From positions 27,451,586-27,515,585 of the forward strand of contig CM040752.1 of assembly GCA_022829145.1 (NCBI GenBank): a stretch of 64,000 nucleotides of DNA, in the 5' to 3' direction. The stretch comes from Albula goreensis. Taxonomy: Eukaryota > Chordata > Actinopteri > Albuliformes > Albulidae. The notes under the pieces were generated by a model. That model did no database searches. It was given only the letters and a program-made list of their open reading frames with translations, and was not told the DNA's origin. Of this stretch, positions 33,575 to 45,537 are shown one piece after another; position 1 is the stretch's first letter, and each line of letters starts with the position of its first letter. The position numbers and the translations under genes were made by a program.

Positions 33575-36500
33575 AACACACAAATATGGAAGCACCAATA
33601 CACAAAAAGCTTGTAGTTTCTGTACAGAGTGGCCCCTAACTGGTGGTGAATCTGGTGTCTTGTTACACAGCCAGAGAGACGCCAGTGAGACCGGTACGCT
33701 GACCTGCATCATCCACCACACCCTGCTGTTGTTGTTGTTGTATGCGCATGCATGTAAACGAAAGCACTTCAAACAAAAAGCAGTTCAAAGATCAGGGCAT
33801 AAAGTGGAAAGGGAAAGTAACGGGGGCGGGGTGAATATTTCACTGCTGGGAAGGAAGTTGGAAGAATATGGAGAGTCCCTGAGTAAATTTCCTGATGACA
33901 AATTGTCATGTTGATGCACATATACTGATCAAGCAAAGCAAACGTACATACGAACTACAAAACATTCTTTTCCAGACGCAAGCATGCGTGTGTATATACA
34001 TGCTGTATTGAGGTGTGTGTGTTTGAGTTCTTAATATAATTGAGTCTTTCACTCTGCCTGTCGTCACCACTGCAGGACCCTTCATCAGTTCCTTTCCTGC
34101 TGACTGTGCACTGTCTCTCTCTCTCTCTCTCTCTCTCTCCTCTCAGAGCTGCTGGCTGGCCTGGCTGTCCTGCGGCTGTAGCTGTGTGTGCTGGACTGCG
34201 TCTGCGCCTGTGACTCCCCCACTATGGCCCGTGGCCCGAGGTCTCCGTGGCGACTGGGATGAGGGGGAGGAGCAGGTGCGTGCGTTGTCCACGCTGAGCC
34301 CCAAGTGGGCCACCCTGTCGCTCAGCCTCCTAAGCAGAGACCTCACTGGGGCCTGGCCTGTCACTGACTCACTGCGCCTTTCTGCCCCTGGCTCTGCAAA
34401 CACAGGGGAGCCTGGCTGTCAAAGGGGTCAGAGGGCAAAGAGGTCACATGTCAACAGTTCAAGGATAAATTACCCTACCAAGCAAACATGTCACCACCAG
34501 CTGGTCTGTGTTGTGGTACACCTCTTAATTCAGCACCCTCCCCAATACACAAACCCACCTTCAACTGACAAAACAAAGCAAAGAAAATATTTTTTTCTTA
34601 TAAAAAAATCTCCACTTTCAAATAGTAAATACAAATGACGAAAGCAAGCAAACATTTAACTGAAAATGTGGGGTCTGACAGAAAGACCAATTAAAAATAA
34701 ATATTAAGATAGGTACACTATTGACTTAAAGTTAATGCAAAAGTAAAATGTGTCCAGTGGATTGCTGATGACTCAAGAGTTCATATGGGGGGGGAAAGTT
34801 TTCAGCTCCATCAGTAAGCTGTGAAAATTAGTTGATTACAGTGATTCAATGGAACTTCAAGTTAAAATTCAAACCGGGGTCCAATCACAAGAGTCACAAA
34901 TGGGTGATGGCCATCTCTTTACATTTGTATAAATCAATAGCTCAGTGGCTGAATAAAAGTGAACCACAGTCACAGAGCAAACCACCCACAACCAAGATCA
35001 TATGACTGTGATAATTAGATATCAGGATCAGATCAGTTTAGGTAGCTCGAAAACCTTGGTCCTTAGAGCAAACACAGTGTTTTTATCCTCCTGGTGAAAG
35101 GACTACCATAGATATAGAAAAACCCAGATGATCAAGAATCCTGTTTGATCACAAGAAAGATCCTAAAAAGACTCCTGAATGACAACACATAAGCTTAATA
35201 TAGAACGGATAGACTGAAAAGACAAAGCAGATGAAAACACTGCATTTGAATCGGTCCACAGATTATGATTCAGACCTGCGAGATATGGCAATTGGGTTCT
35301 CACAAATATTTGCCCCTCCTTTTTTAAGAGAATAAAGCCAGTCTACTCATTCTATTTCTATGAATGAGCACCACTTTAATGTGGGAATAAAGGAGTCGAG
35401 AGCAGAGTGAATAGAGCTTGAGAGAGTCTGGGTACAGACAGAAATGTGTATTCACCATCGAGGGCCAGAGAGTGTTGCTGTGCTGTGGGGAGAGGTGGGG
35501 GTGAGGGGGGTGGGAACAGAGAGTTCTTTGTGAGTGTTTTTTCCAGTCAGCGGGTTATCAGCTCTGCAGCAAGCTGGAAGTCAATATCCCTCACAAAACC
35601 GCATGCGTTAATAAATCACAATCCAGCACAGAGGTGTCAATGAAACATGACAACAATAAGACACCAACCCACCCAAAATCTGACCCAACCCAAACTTAAT
35701 TCATCTTATTTTGGCTATGAATGTGGGACGGGGTGTCCCCTTTAGACAGGCACAACACTGGCACAGAATGTGATGTCATGCCTCCACAGAAACTTTTTTT
35801 TCCCCAGATAAAATGGAAGATAACATAACACAAGAAATGAGGGAAACAAAAAAAAAAGAAACTGTACAGTAACAGAAGGTGGAAAACAAGAGAAACACTG
35901 CTGTGTTTCAAAGATTCTAAATGGTTAGGGAAGTCTTATGTGTTTGACAGAAAACATCACAAACCAAGAAGGAATACTAAGTGGGCAAATAAGCACAGCT
36001 TCTTAGCCTTCTAGAACAACAATTTAATTTAACCAATATAAGCAACTCAACTTCTGTGAGTGTGTGCTCTTGTATTACAAATTGCATCACTCATACCGTA
36101 AGCCTACATTAGCTAAATGGAAGTGATACTCTATGGAAATGATAAGCTATGGCACATTAACAGAAAGGCCAAATGCAGAAAAGCAGCACTACTCTAAAAG
36201 CAAGGTTACATCAAATAGTGCTTCTGGTCTAGGAGTTTCCAAAATTAGTATCCAGTGTCCCTCCTTCATTGTTTTTCCTCAAAACTCTTATAAGCTACTC
36301 ATAAATGGCTGCCACCTTCAAGAGGCCTGCCAGTCAGTACTCTGCACTTGCTGCTCTTCAACCAAGTACCCTTACAAGGCTCCACCTCTGAAACCCTGCC
36401 CCTTCACAAAAACTTGTATAATAAGCTCATTCAAAACTGTTGCGGCCCTACTTGCTCTACCAAGTCCTTCGTCTTATCTTGGCCTACTGTTTTTGTTATC

Positions 36501-39500
36501 TCATACCCTGCTTTCTCATCACACACCCTGTATTCTTTCTCATCACAAACACCCACAATGCCCCCCCCACACACACCACGCTATTCCCCCTTGTCTGGCT
36601 GTAGGTCTGTTCTGTCACCCCCTAACCTTTTTATTTTTAAATGATAAGTAATAATATAATGTAATTATCTCAATATTAGTTTTTAGGTTATTTATTTATT
36701 TTCTCTGGACAACAATGGCATCTGAATGAAAGTAAGGACTCTACTGTGATAGTCCAACCTCATACCACAAAGGTGAGGTTAAGTAAGTATTTGATACCAA
36801 ATAATAGGTATATCTTCACTTTACTATCCAGATTTGTGTGATCGCTGTGAGAGGGGAAAAGTTGTAGCTATTTTAGAGCTGAAATGTCACAACTATAGCC
36901 ATGTAACTCTTAAATGTTACCCATGTGAAATTGTCGCCACATAATTTTTAATAAACATGACTGCAATTTCTCAAGGTACTAGGCTCTACTGCGACCACAG
37001 CCCCATTAGTTGGGACCATTAAAATGCAGTCCAGATTATGCTTTCCCTGACTGAAACTACAGCAGTATGTATGCCCTTAATCAGTACTGTGATTGCCCTC
37101 TAATCCCCAGTGCTTCTACCCTCTGTGCCAGACACAATCACCTTTGAGTTAATGTACCATCACATAGCTGAGCAGTGAATCTACTGCCGTGCTCCACACC
37201 CCGCACACACCAGTACTCTGCTCACCCTGTGACGCTCTCCTTCTCCCAGCACTTATGGTTTTGGGCTCAAATGTTCACTATTGTGTACAGCCTCCTGTCC
37301 TTTCCAATCTCCAAAGTAGGAGTGATCAGAGGCTGGCCACATTCCACATGGTTGAGTTCCCACCCCTCCATCCCCCACCCAGATCCACACACCTCACTGC
37401 TTCCCCCCCTTCCTTTGCTCCCTCTCTCTTGCTTTCTTTCTGCCCTCCCTTCCTCCCGCTCAGCCAGCCACAGTGACGGTTCATTGATCACACGGGACCT
37501 CTCCAAGAATTTGGACATTATTTTCATATCACTTCTGAATACTCTCAAGTCTTTTTGTTAGTCAGATTAATGTTCTTCAGCATGCCATTTCATACAAACA
37601 ATAACACAATACATTCTCACTCGAATGAACATCACAAAAGGTAATAGGATTTCATTGTGTATGTGTGTTTAAACTTCACTTGCACATGCACACATGCCAA
37701 GAATCTCTGACACAGCTTTTCATGCTTTGGCCAGGCTTTTAAAAGCAGAGATTCCATAAGAAAGTTTTTAGCAACTGCAGCCAATCTTGCTGTGCAGGGT
37801 GAAATGTCTCACAATACGAAATAAAGAGAAGAAAAAACAGGTTGGCATAAACGCCTAAACCAAATATGAATATGCATTGACTGTTGATCTTTGAACAATG
37901 TTCTTCATGCCAAATGAAAAGACGTGCACTGTGTTAGACAAAAAAGAAAAGAAAACACCCTGGCAACAGTCCACATAAAAAGGTGCATACCGACCATACA
38001 TAGCTGACGCAAGTCACTGGACTACAATATCCACTTGAGTTCTGGCAGGTAACCGTCTACCTCTGTTTAGGTAACAAGGAGGCCCATCTGCTTTCAACAC
38101 CTGAGTTATGTGCCTCAATATCTCAGACCATATTAAATTGCTGCTGCCACGTATCATCCCAGCTTGGAGGCCAATGTACAGCCCTACCTGGAAGGTAATG
38201 TTTCAGATACCGATACCTGAGATAGTTCAAGTGTAAACACAACATTAGTCAGCATTATGGAGTATATGACTAAGACTAAACCACACCATCAATAATTCTG
38301 TCTGCTTATTACACATCCGGTTCATTGTTTATATATTTCAGTGAGGTAACAGACAGGCTTTCGAAACACCAGCACATATCAGGGTAGTCAGGGAGATGAC
38401 TGTCAAACCTTCTGGTTGGTTACCAATAAACAAATCAGGAAACGCTACCTCCAGGCAATAGGTTTTCATGTACATAGCTTTGGTTTCACAAAAGGGTTGG
38501 TGAGCTTCCAATTGTTCCAAAGTATATTATGGCTTCAGCATGCAATTTGCTGACAAAGGAATCAGTAATTACACCGTCATCAGCAGTATCATCAGTTCAG
38601 GAAGTCTCCAGGACACGGGAGAGAGGAACAACACAGCTTTTCTGCTGTTGTCTGCTGCCGCTGGCCTGTAACGGCTCTGGAGAGATGCCTAGGCCTTTTC
38701 CTGGTTTGAAAAGGGTGCCTAAGGTTTCTCTGCACTGCTTTAAGGCTGCCTGCTTTACCAATGACATTGCAATTATCAGCATGGGAAGAAAAAGGACAAA
38801 TTTTGCAGGTATACCTGCGGCAAGTTGAAAGTGTTTCAGTGGACGGATACTATCCTCCTCTGGATAGATAAGACAGTCAGACAACACTTGGGGCTCAAAC
38901 TGAGCCCCAGCGATTAAAGTGGTACCATTGGAATGCTGAGTAAAAACCGTGACAATCCATCTTTTTGAACAATTACTCATGCCTTGGTAAGAGTTGTTCA
39001 CATAGTTCACACATCGCCTCCGGTAGTATATGGTATCCATATTACATCCATAAATAATCAGCATCATAGGCCACAACTATTTTGCTGTCTTTCCAGCAAA
39101 AGAATAACCAAAGCAAAATAATAGTAATTTAGGACATGTTGTTATCGTCAGTTAATCTGTATAGGCACAAAGATTGAGAGTGAACTTGTTCATTTGCTTA
39201 AAAACATGTAAAAGCAAGAAATAAACATGTAATAACAGTTCCCAAAAAAATTCAACTCTACAGTCGTTTCTGGGATCAGAGGCCCTTGCATAACGGAATG
39301 TAAGACTATACCACTTAAAATGCAAATAATGTATAAATTTGACTGCATTAGAACAGCGCACAAATAAAGGGAGTCAGGCAGGTTGTGTTAAGGTGGATCA
39401 TTGGAATACACACAAGTACATGAACGTACAGAAGCAGAGAAAACGACACAAAGTTACAGTTAAAAAAACAAAAACCTCAGAGTGCAGATACACTCAGAGT

Positions 39501-42500
39501 AGGTCCAGCCACACTGAGGCAACAGGGCACGCACTATCTGCAGCACTCAGGGCCGGAGAAACCACAGCCATTAATCCCACAGAATGCAGCCCTCTCGAAT
39601 GCGGCCATGGAAACGGGTAAACAAGCAGGGAATTTGCTGGTGGTACCGTAGAAATCCAGGCATTACGTAAGAGAAAGTGCATGTCGTGAGGGTTCATGTA
39701 TCTGTAGGCATGCCTCTGTGCTTGTCTGTGCGTGAGCACATGTCTAGACTTGGGGGAAGGAGAGGTAGGGGTTAGATGGCCCCAGGTTTATAGACACAGC
39801 TTGAAATAAACAGTTTGGATAAAGAATGAGAAACAGGTGAACTGACTGCCCACCCCGCTCCAATACAGATTTAGTGAGAGTGATTAAGACCTGAGGTTAA
39901 GATGAAGACAAGAAGTACATAAAGCTGAAGGGGGGCACAATATGCACCCCTCGAACAAGGTCTGACAGGAGGGTCAAATTTAGTAGGACACACATATGCT
40001 CCCAATCACGCTTTAGTGCATGCACATGCGCTCTCTCGACACACACACACCTTTCACATCCACTCACTGCGTATTATTGTGCCAATGTTTCACAAAAGGG
40101 ATACTTAAGTATGCTAAAGAAGTATGTTTTCTTTTTGCATCAGTCTTAGGAGTTATCCTTCAATGAAGAAAAAAATAGATTACAAATTCACAGCAGCACA
40201 CAGTTTCACTATCAACACTAGGAAAATAAGGCATGCGACTGTGATTTAACAGTACGTTACCACTGTGTATTAAAGGAAGTGAGGTTATGTATGTGTGAGA
40301 GTGAACAAGATGCAGAAACAGACAGACAGAGTTAAGATAAACAGCTTTGCCTCTCACTTCTCTGGATTGAACCCAGTGCCACAGTAACCTACTGATTGAA
40401 ATCCAAGAGATCAGGATAGAGCACCAGGCAGCGCCCTGGTCACAGTCACTATCGAAATCCTCCACCTCTGCTGGCTTTTCATGTAGTGGTAACAAACACA
40501 TGCTACGACTTAAATGCATGGAGGACCATGACTACACAACTACAGAACACTAGGACAGTGATGTTTAATCAGTTAAGTTTACATTACTCTTTTGATAATA
40601 ATTATGAGCAGGGGAATGAGGTTTAGTGCCTCTTAGACACACAGCTACGATGTAACATAGCAACTTAAACCTCTCCTTGGGGCAAAGTTTTCCTAACAGG
40701 TAGGAGTAACAAGGGAAGGATAGACAACCACACACATACAAAGTTAACAGCCTCTCAACTGAAACACAGTTTGTTGTTGCGATGCAGAGAAGATGGAAGA
40801 GACTGTGTGTGTCCAACAGTCTGACGTTGGCATCCATTTGTAATCGAAACGCAAGCATACGGCATTACACAGTGACCCCTGTAATCCCCCTCTGACAAAG
40901 TGGATTAGCATCTATAGGTCATATGGCACTGAGACAGAGCTTAAATACGGAGCCCCTGAAGTCATAATCTCTTAGTATCACTTGAATACACTGAAATGTA
41001 TGCTGAATCTGCAGTCCAACCATTTCAGATACAGTCCTGGACCTGTCAGAAATTCATCTGCATCCGCTGATTATATAATAATTGTATTATATATTTATTA
41101 CCAATGATATAGCCTGTGTTATGTCTTTGGCAAATATTCTAAACAGTAAAGTCAAAGACATAGAAAAGTTGGGGGTAAAACAAAAAGAAGTGAGAGACAA
41201 ATAAGATCCCCATCTTCAGCCTCTACAAGGAAACCCTCTTTCCGAAGGCACAACACAAACTGGTTGACATTTCTTTCCAATTAAGACAAGACATTAAGAG
41301 AAAGGGCACTGGTATTCTGTCATTTTCATTGACTCTGATTGCCCTGGTAAACTGTATAGTCTGAATTTACAGTGCCTCAATACAAGCTGTCAGTCAGGTA
41401 AAGGACACGCCCATTTTCAGGAACACATACCTTTCCTTTGTAGGAAGAGGCGCAGAAGTGGGCTGGCTGTGGAGATGGCTTTGTGATAGTTGTCATCATT
41501 GTTGATAGGTAGAAGGTCTCCATGGATATCGGCGTAGCCCACCAGTAGGTCTACGTTGGGGATGCGGTGCACGTGCTGCAGGAGCCCATAGAACTCATCG
41601 AATCGACCTGGTTTCGAGCGGTCCAGGGAGAATCTACGGAATTCGGCACCAAACTGCCAAAGGGCATACATACACACACACACAAAACATTTATACAACG
41701 AAAGGAGGACTTAAAAACACACAATGCATAAATATTATAATGATACAAAAACTTCACAAAAGGGCAGGACTATCTCCACACATGCTCAACAATTTAAGGG
41801 CAGTCTTGCATCTCCTCAGGGTCTATGTAGATCAGGTTGCAAGACCTTTATTTTTCAGCTTTTATTGCAGCGACCATTTGTAAAACAAATGAATAAACAT
41901 TGTTTGTGTGTGTGTGTGTGTGAGAGAGAGATAGAGGGAGAGAGCGAGAGAAGGAGAGTAAAGAGTTTGGGGTATTTTCTGCCGCATGAGTTTACTTGTT
42001 GGCACAGATGACTAAATTCAATTTTCTTTTGTTTGACAAACTCATCCATGGGAGCGGTATTTCTTGTTAAATAATCCAGAAATAACACGGGTCTTTAGTC
42101 CGTGTTGACACATCGACGGGAGAGCGCAGGTCTAACACAATCAATCGCTTTCTGCCCACAGGAATTCCCTCTAGTGTACCAGTCAAGAACTGTTTGCTTC
42201 ACGCGCTCATTATTCAAACAGTGCGGTTTCAAAAGCCTTGGGTTATTTGCTATGAAAAGCGAGCCGCCTGGACTTGGGAAAACTTTTGTGAATCGCTGTT
42301 AGTTCGCAGGGTAAAATGTTCGACTTGTTAGATGAAACGTACTATACTCAAAATGGGACATGAGACAAATGAATTTCTTCCTACGAGCATATTTTAATAT
42401 TGTGATTAATGGGGCGAATACCATCACTCATGCCATCCATATTCACGATTTTCACTGAAGAGTCTATGATGTGTTATTAGTTCCGAGTCTGAATGACACC

Positions 42501-43729
42501 TATTTCTACTAAACCTTTGGAAGCAAGGACGAAAATCAAGGCAAGAAAAATTGTTCTTACAGTTTAACAAACTATTTATTATAAATGATTACTAGAAAAA
42601 GTGCATTCAATAGCTAATTTAACTAATCACCGATACCTTTGCTTAAAATACCAGACCAGATGAAAAACTAAATGCTGTAAAGTAAACACTATCTATTAAT
42701 GTTCCTGTAACGTTGTGTCTCGCAGTAATGGGAAAGGTGTTTTCTCACCTGACTGTCCACCTGTTCGAGGAGACAGGTAACGAACTAACTACACAAGGAG
42801 GCCTGTCAAGAGTCCAAGGGCCATTGTTAATTTTTTACTCGTAGCTAGCTTGTTTTAACTTAAGGTTGGGCTATATCAATTCAGCAAGTCAGTACATTCC
42901 CAAATGAAGCTGATCTTACTTTCTTGACACAACAACGGCTAAACTTGGTATTCCTATAATAAAAGTTGGAATGAAACTATTCTTAGCTAGTGCTAGCTAA
43001 TGTAACTAGCCAGCTACACGTAAACTACTGCTAGCTGGCAAGACCACTTGCCTTCTGAAGTTTTTTATAGACCACAGCTGAAGTAACCATCATGATATAT
43101 ACACACACTCTGATCCAGAGAAAAGAAAAGATTAAACTAGTGTTTGATTGTTAACGAACAGCAATTTGTTCTGCGACTTGCAAGCTTGTTGGTTAGAATT
43201 GTCCATTGGCATTAAGCACGGTTTGTGATTCTGAATGCTTTCTGGGGTAGCAAGGACTGCGTAATAATACGTGACATGATCCTAGCTTGCTGGCTAGCTA
43301 GCTTAAATTGAAGAGAAAGGATGTAAAATAGCACAAAAATGTCACTTCTGAGGACCTCCTGTGACTCGGCGAGCCCAATAACTTCCCGTAAATAGGGAGT
43401 AGCGGCTGACAACTTCTAACGTTACGTTAGCAACACCCTCCAAAACAAGCTAGTCTTGACACTTGTTCTTTCTTCAAAGATTAGCATAGGTAGCTACCAC
43501 AGCAAGCTGGCTAAGGCGAAACATTGATAGTAGCTCGCAGGCAGCACAAGAAATGTAGCTATAGAATGATACAAGCCCAACTAACGTTAGCTAGCGGTAG
43601 TTTTAATGTCAGGGGTGCAAAGACGGCGACAGTATACAAGCCGCACACCCACTTGCTAATACGCACCTTGCTCTTCACCTCCACGGCGCTCAGAGTTCGG
43701 TTGCTCGGCACTCGGTGATTTTTGTTCAT
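25495..43729 (-). CDS. pard6b: pard6b, partitioning-defective 6 homolog beta; complete CDS in three exons
   Basis: PAR6 beta is the adaptor that links CDC42-GTP to atypical PKC and PAR3 at the apical membrane and tight junctions, setting epithelial polarity. The spliced frame is 378 codons (human about 372). A PB1 domain (about residues 16-96) includes the OPCA-type stretch [20 protein letters not shown] that binds aPKC. A semi-CRIB ([16 protein letters not shown], about 134-149) and a PDZ domain (about 155-250, [10 protein letters not shown]...[14 protein letters not shown]) follow. The C-terminus DGTVITL matches the family ending DGTIITL. All phases fit (0, 1, 1). Pard6b is favoured over pard6a/g by overall sequence and the neighbours bcas4 and adnp. 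Confidence 0.97.
29051..29082. repeat. (CA)n microsatellite
   Basis: CA/CG dinucleotides in pard6b intron 2. Confidence 0.9.
29584..29631. repeat. Imperfect (CA)n microsatellite
   Basis: CA-rich run with CG and CCC interruptions in pard6b intron 2. Confidence 0.85.
33505..33568. repeat. Pure (CA)32 microsatellite
   Basis: About 64 bp of uninterrupted CA followed by CAAACA variants to about 33585. It is the longest simple repeat in the window and lies in pard6b intron 2. Confidence 0.97.
34114..34139. repeat. (CT)n microsatellite
   Basis: Thirteen CT units directly downstream (minus strand) of the candidate exon stop at 34143. Confidence 0.95.
34143..34393 (-). CDS. Candidate unrecognised terminal exon inside pard6b intron 2
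   Basis: An open frame of 83 codons ends in TGA at 34143. It is preceded by a textbook 3' splice site: a CTGAC branch-like word, a long pyrimidine tract and TGTTTGCAG|AG. The frame entered from that acceptor is the one that follows pard6b exon 2 (phase 1). It has a basic, helix-like start ([20 protein letters not shown]) and a Ser/Pro/Gln-rich end. I do not recognise it. It could be an alternative pard6b last exon giving a PB1-only protein, the last exon of a nested gene, or chance GC-rich sequence. Confidence 0.3.
38597..39076 (-). CDS. Uncharacterised 159-codon frame, possible membrane protein exon
   Basis: An uninterrupted minus-strand frame ends in TGA at 38597. It predicts a cysteine-containing ectodomain ([32 protein letters not shown]) with several N-glycosylation sequons, then a hydrophobic segment ([16 protein letters not shown]) and a basic tail. 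A stop precedes the frame directly and ATG ATG occurs four codons in, with no signal peptide. It may be the last exon of a gene with AG at AAAATAG, or a fragment. I cannot name a family and found no upstream exon. Confidence 0.3.
   Translation of the reverse strand: MWPMMLIIYGCNMDTIYYRRRCVNYVNNSYQGMSNCSKRWIVTVFTQHSNGTTLIAGAQFEPQVLSDCLIYPEEDSIRPLKHFQLAAGIPAKFVLFLPMLIIAMSLVKQAALKQCRETLGTLFKPGKGLGISPEPLQASGSRQQQKSCVVPLSRVLETS
41431..41653 (-). CDS. pard6b: pard6b coding exon 2 (PB1 domain)
   Basis: Encodes [60 protein letters not shown] and [14 protein letters not shown]. The acceptor is TTGGCAG and the donor G|GTATGT, phase 1. Confidence 0.98.
41654..43666 (-). other. pard6b: pard6b intron 1
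   Basis: Two-kilobase intron with the TG/AG microsatellite at its 3' end and unique AT-rich sequence containing GCTAGC-type words. No exon recognised. Confidence 0.8.
41900..41956. repeat. (TG)n(AG)n compound microsatellite
   Basis: TG repeat passing into AG/GA repeats with few interruptions, in pard6b intron 1. Confidence 0.9.
43667..43729 (-). CDS. pard6b: pard6b coding exon 1
   Basis: Encodes [20 protein letters not shown] then K (21 codons), the start of the PB1 domain. The human exon ends with the same MEVKSK-type sequence. The donor is AAG|GTGCGT. Confidence 0.93.
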
Positions 43730-45357
43730 CTTTCAAAACCAGGACCCCGCTACAGCTCACTCTTGCCCGCACCGGGGCTTGCCTTAGACCGACTTGCACT
43801 CCCTCTTTTGTACACCTAATTCCCTTCGTGTAATAACACAAGTAAGTATATGTGTCCTAAGCCACTCAGGTCTGTTTCGCCGTGTTGTCCTCCTCTGGGA
43901 ATACCAACGCCTCCGCCTGACAACAACCTGCTTCCAAACTCTCCCCCTCTATCCTCTCATACACATACATAATACTCACCCTACAGTGACGCTATACGCA
44001 CCCAGGAAACCGCTCCCGGCTCCAGCCTCGCTTTCAACAAGCGCGCCTCCGCCGGCTTCTTGCGCGAGTGCCCGTCCAACCTAATATTCATTAAATAGCA
44101 CTGTTTTCCCCACTGAAGCCTAGTTCTTACATAGCGCAAATACCCGAACCAACGCGAGAATGTTCCAATACTGTACGCAAAAGAACAGTGAACGAGCAAG
44201 TAACGTTCTGTTATTTAAAAGCTACATACACTTGAAACATACACTCAGCCACTGCTCACCAAATTTACTTGATAATTAATTGATTACACTTTTAAAATGC
44301 TATTTAACTGATCTTTCAGCATATCATGTGTATAATGGGTGAATGTGTTATCAGAACTGATCAAATAAGCCTGTTGTTCTAAAAATGAGAAAACATTTCA
44401 ATTCAACCACAGTGGATCTCTCACATGCACATACCTAATTTAGACATACTCCTTGGTACATTTTCCAGAGATTTAACAGGAGAAATGTGGTTGGTTGGTT
44501 GGTTGGTTGCACCAACCAGTTTTTCTTTCTGAATTGTATTTAACATTATGAATTATGTATATAACATGTATGTTATTGTGGGGCGGGTATAAGTCTAAAA
44601 GTACAATGACTATATTTGTTCACAGCAGACAGTAATTTAAATTTATTAAGGAGAAAAGCAATTGGAAGGACACCTATTTTCATCAATATTTCAAACGAAA
44701 TTATTTGATATGATTGCACGGTTTGGTTAAAAAGAAGTACGAAATAAAATTGTTTTCAATGTTGAGTGTTTGATCTCGCCTTTCTCTGCACTCACAATAG
44801 ATGGGAGGTAAAATGGTGACATCTTGTGGTAATGGCAGAAACACGCAGTTCTTGTTTTTAATTCATATCGATAAAAGATGACCATATGCTGCCAGGTTTT
44901 ATTTTATATATAGCCCTAATAGTAAGAGTCATTTGATATTTTAAAATTATTTGTTTGTTGAATTGTTTTAGCACAAGTGAATCGCTTAAAGAAAAAAAAA
45001 AACAAATACAAATCAAAGACAGACGACTAAACTTTCTGTCTGTGTGCTAAATTTACTTCGTTCTAAGCAAACTTTATTAAAAATCATACAGAAAACATAA
45101 AATGAAAAGTTAGTGTGGCAATGCTTGATAGGTTGACAACAGACCAAGAATGTGGGTTGCCTCCATTTATTTCCAGAACAGACTGCAGCAAGCGTCTCCT
45201 GTGCTGACGAGGAACAGAGCATCGTTTTACAGTACAGATAGAACACGTTATGTTATCTGAAATAATTGCGGAAATTAAGGAAAACAGAAAGGAGGAGGCT
45301 ACAGCCACGGCTTAAAACTTTGTAAAGGCAAGATAATCAGACAATACAGTGTGAAAC
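43730..45357. promoter_or_regulatory. Divergent promoter region between pard6b and bcas4
   Basis: The start codons of pard6b (minus) and bcas4 (plus) are 1.6 kb apart and point away from each other. The pard6b side (43730-44100) is locally CpG-rich (for example GCGCGCCTCCGCCGGC near 44041). The middle holds AT-rich sequence and a (GGTT)5 run with a small hairpin at 44489-44517. No TATA box or strong start-site motif is obvious. Confidence 0.5.
44489..44517. repeat. (GGTT)5 tandem repeat with hairpin
   Basis: Five GGTT units, the last of which pairs with CCAACC around a TTGCA loop. Confidence 0.85.
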
Positions 45358-45537
45358 ATGGAGCCATCGAAGGAAAAGTACACGCCTGTTTACTGCGATA
45401 ACACCCATAATAGCGTCTTTCGAGCCGGACCTGTCAAAGGAAGGGCCTCGGGAGGCGAGGGCCCCGCTAAGACACACTGTCCACAGAGGCTTTGGGCGGA
45501 GCAGATAATGCCGGACTTAATAGAAAATAACACAGAG
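45358..45537 (+). CDS. bcas4: bcas4 coding exon 1
   Basis: Encodes MEPSKEKYTPVYCDNTHNSV through MPDLIENNTE, 60 codons, donor GAG|GTGAGA. The beginning is not conserved with human. If the donor were ignored the frame would stop about 15 codons later. Confidence 0.85.

Larger units (their letters stand above)
26346..41430 (-). other. pard6b: pard6b intron 2 (about 15 kb)
   Basis: A long intron with several CA microsatellites (29051-29082, 29584-29631, 33505-33568), poly(A) tracts and a GC-rich island at 32190-32440. It also contains two unexplained minus-strand reading frames, listed separately (34143-34393 and 38597-39076). No transposase or reverse-transcriptase motif was seen. Confidence 0.8.

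Noticed and set aside
36133-36651. 172-codon plus-strand frame in pard6b intron 2
   Set aside because: Low-complexity Ser/His/Pro/Leu composition from CT- and CA-rich DNA, without start context or recognisable family.
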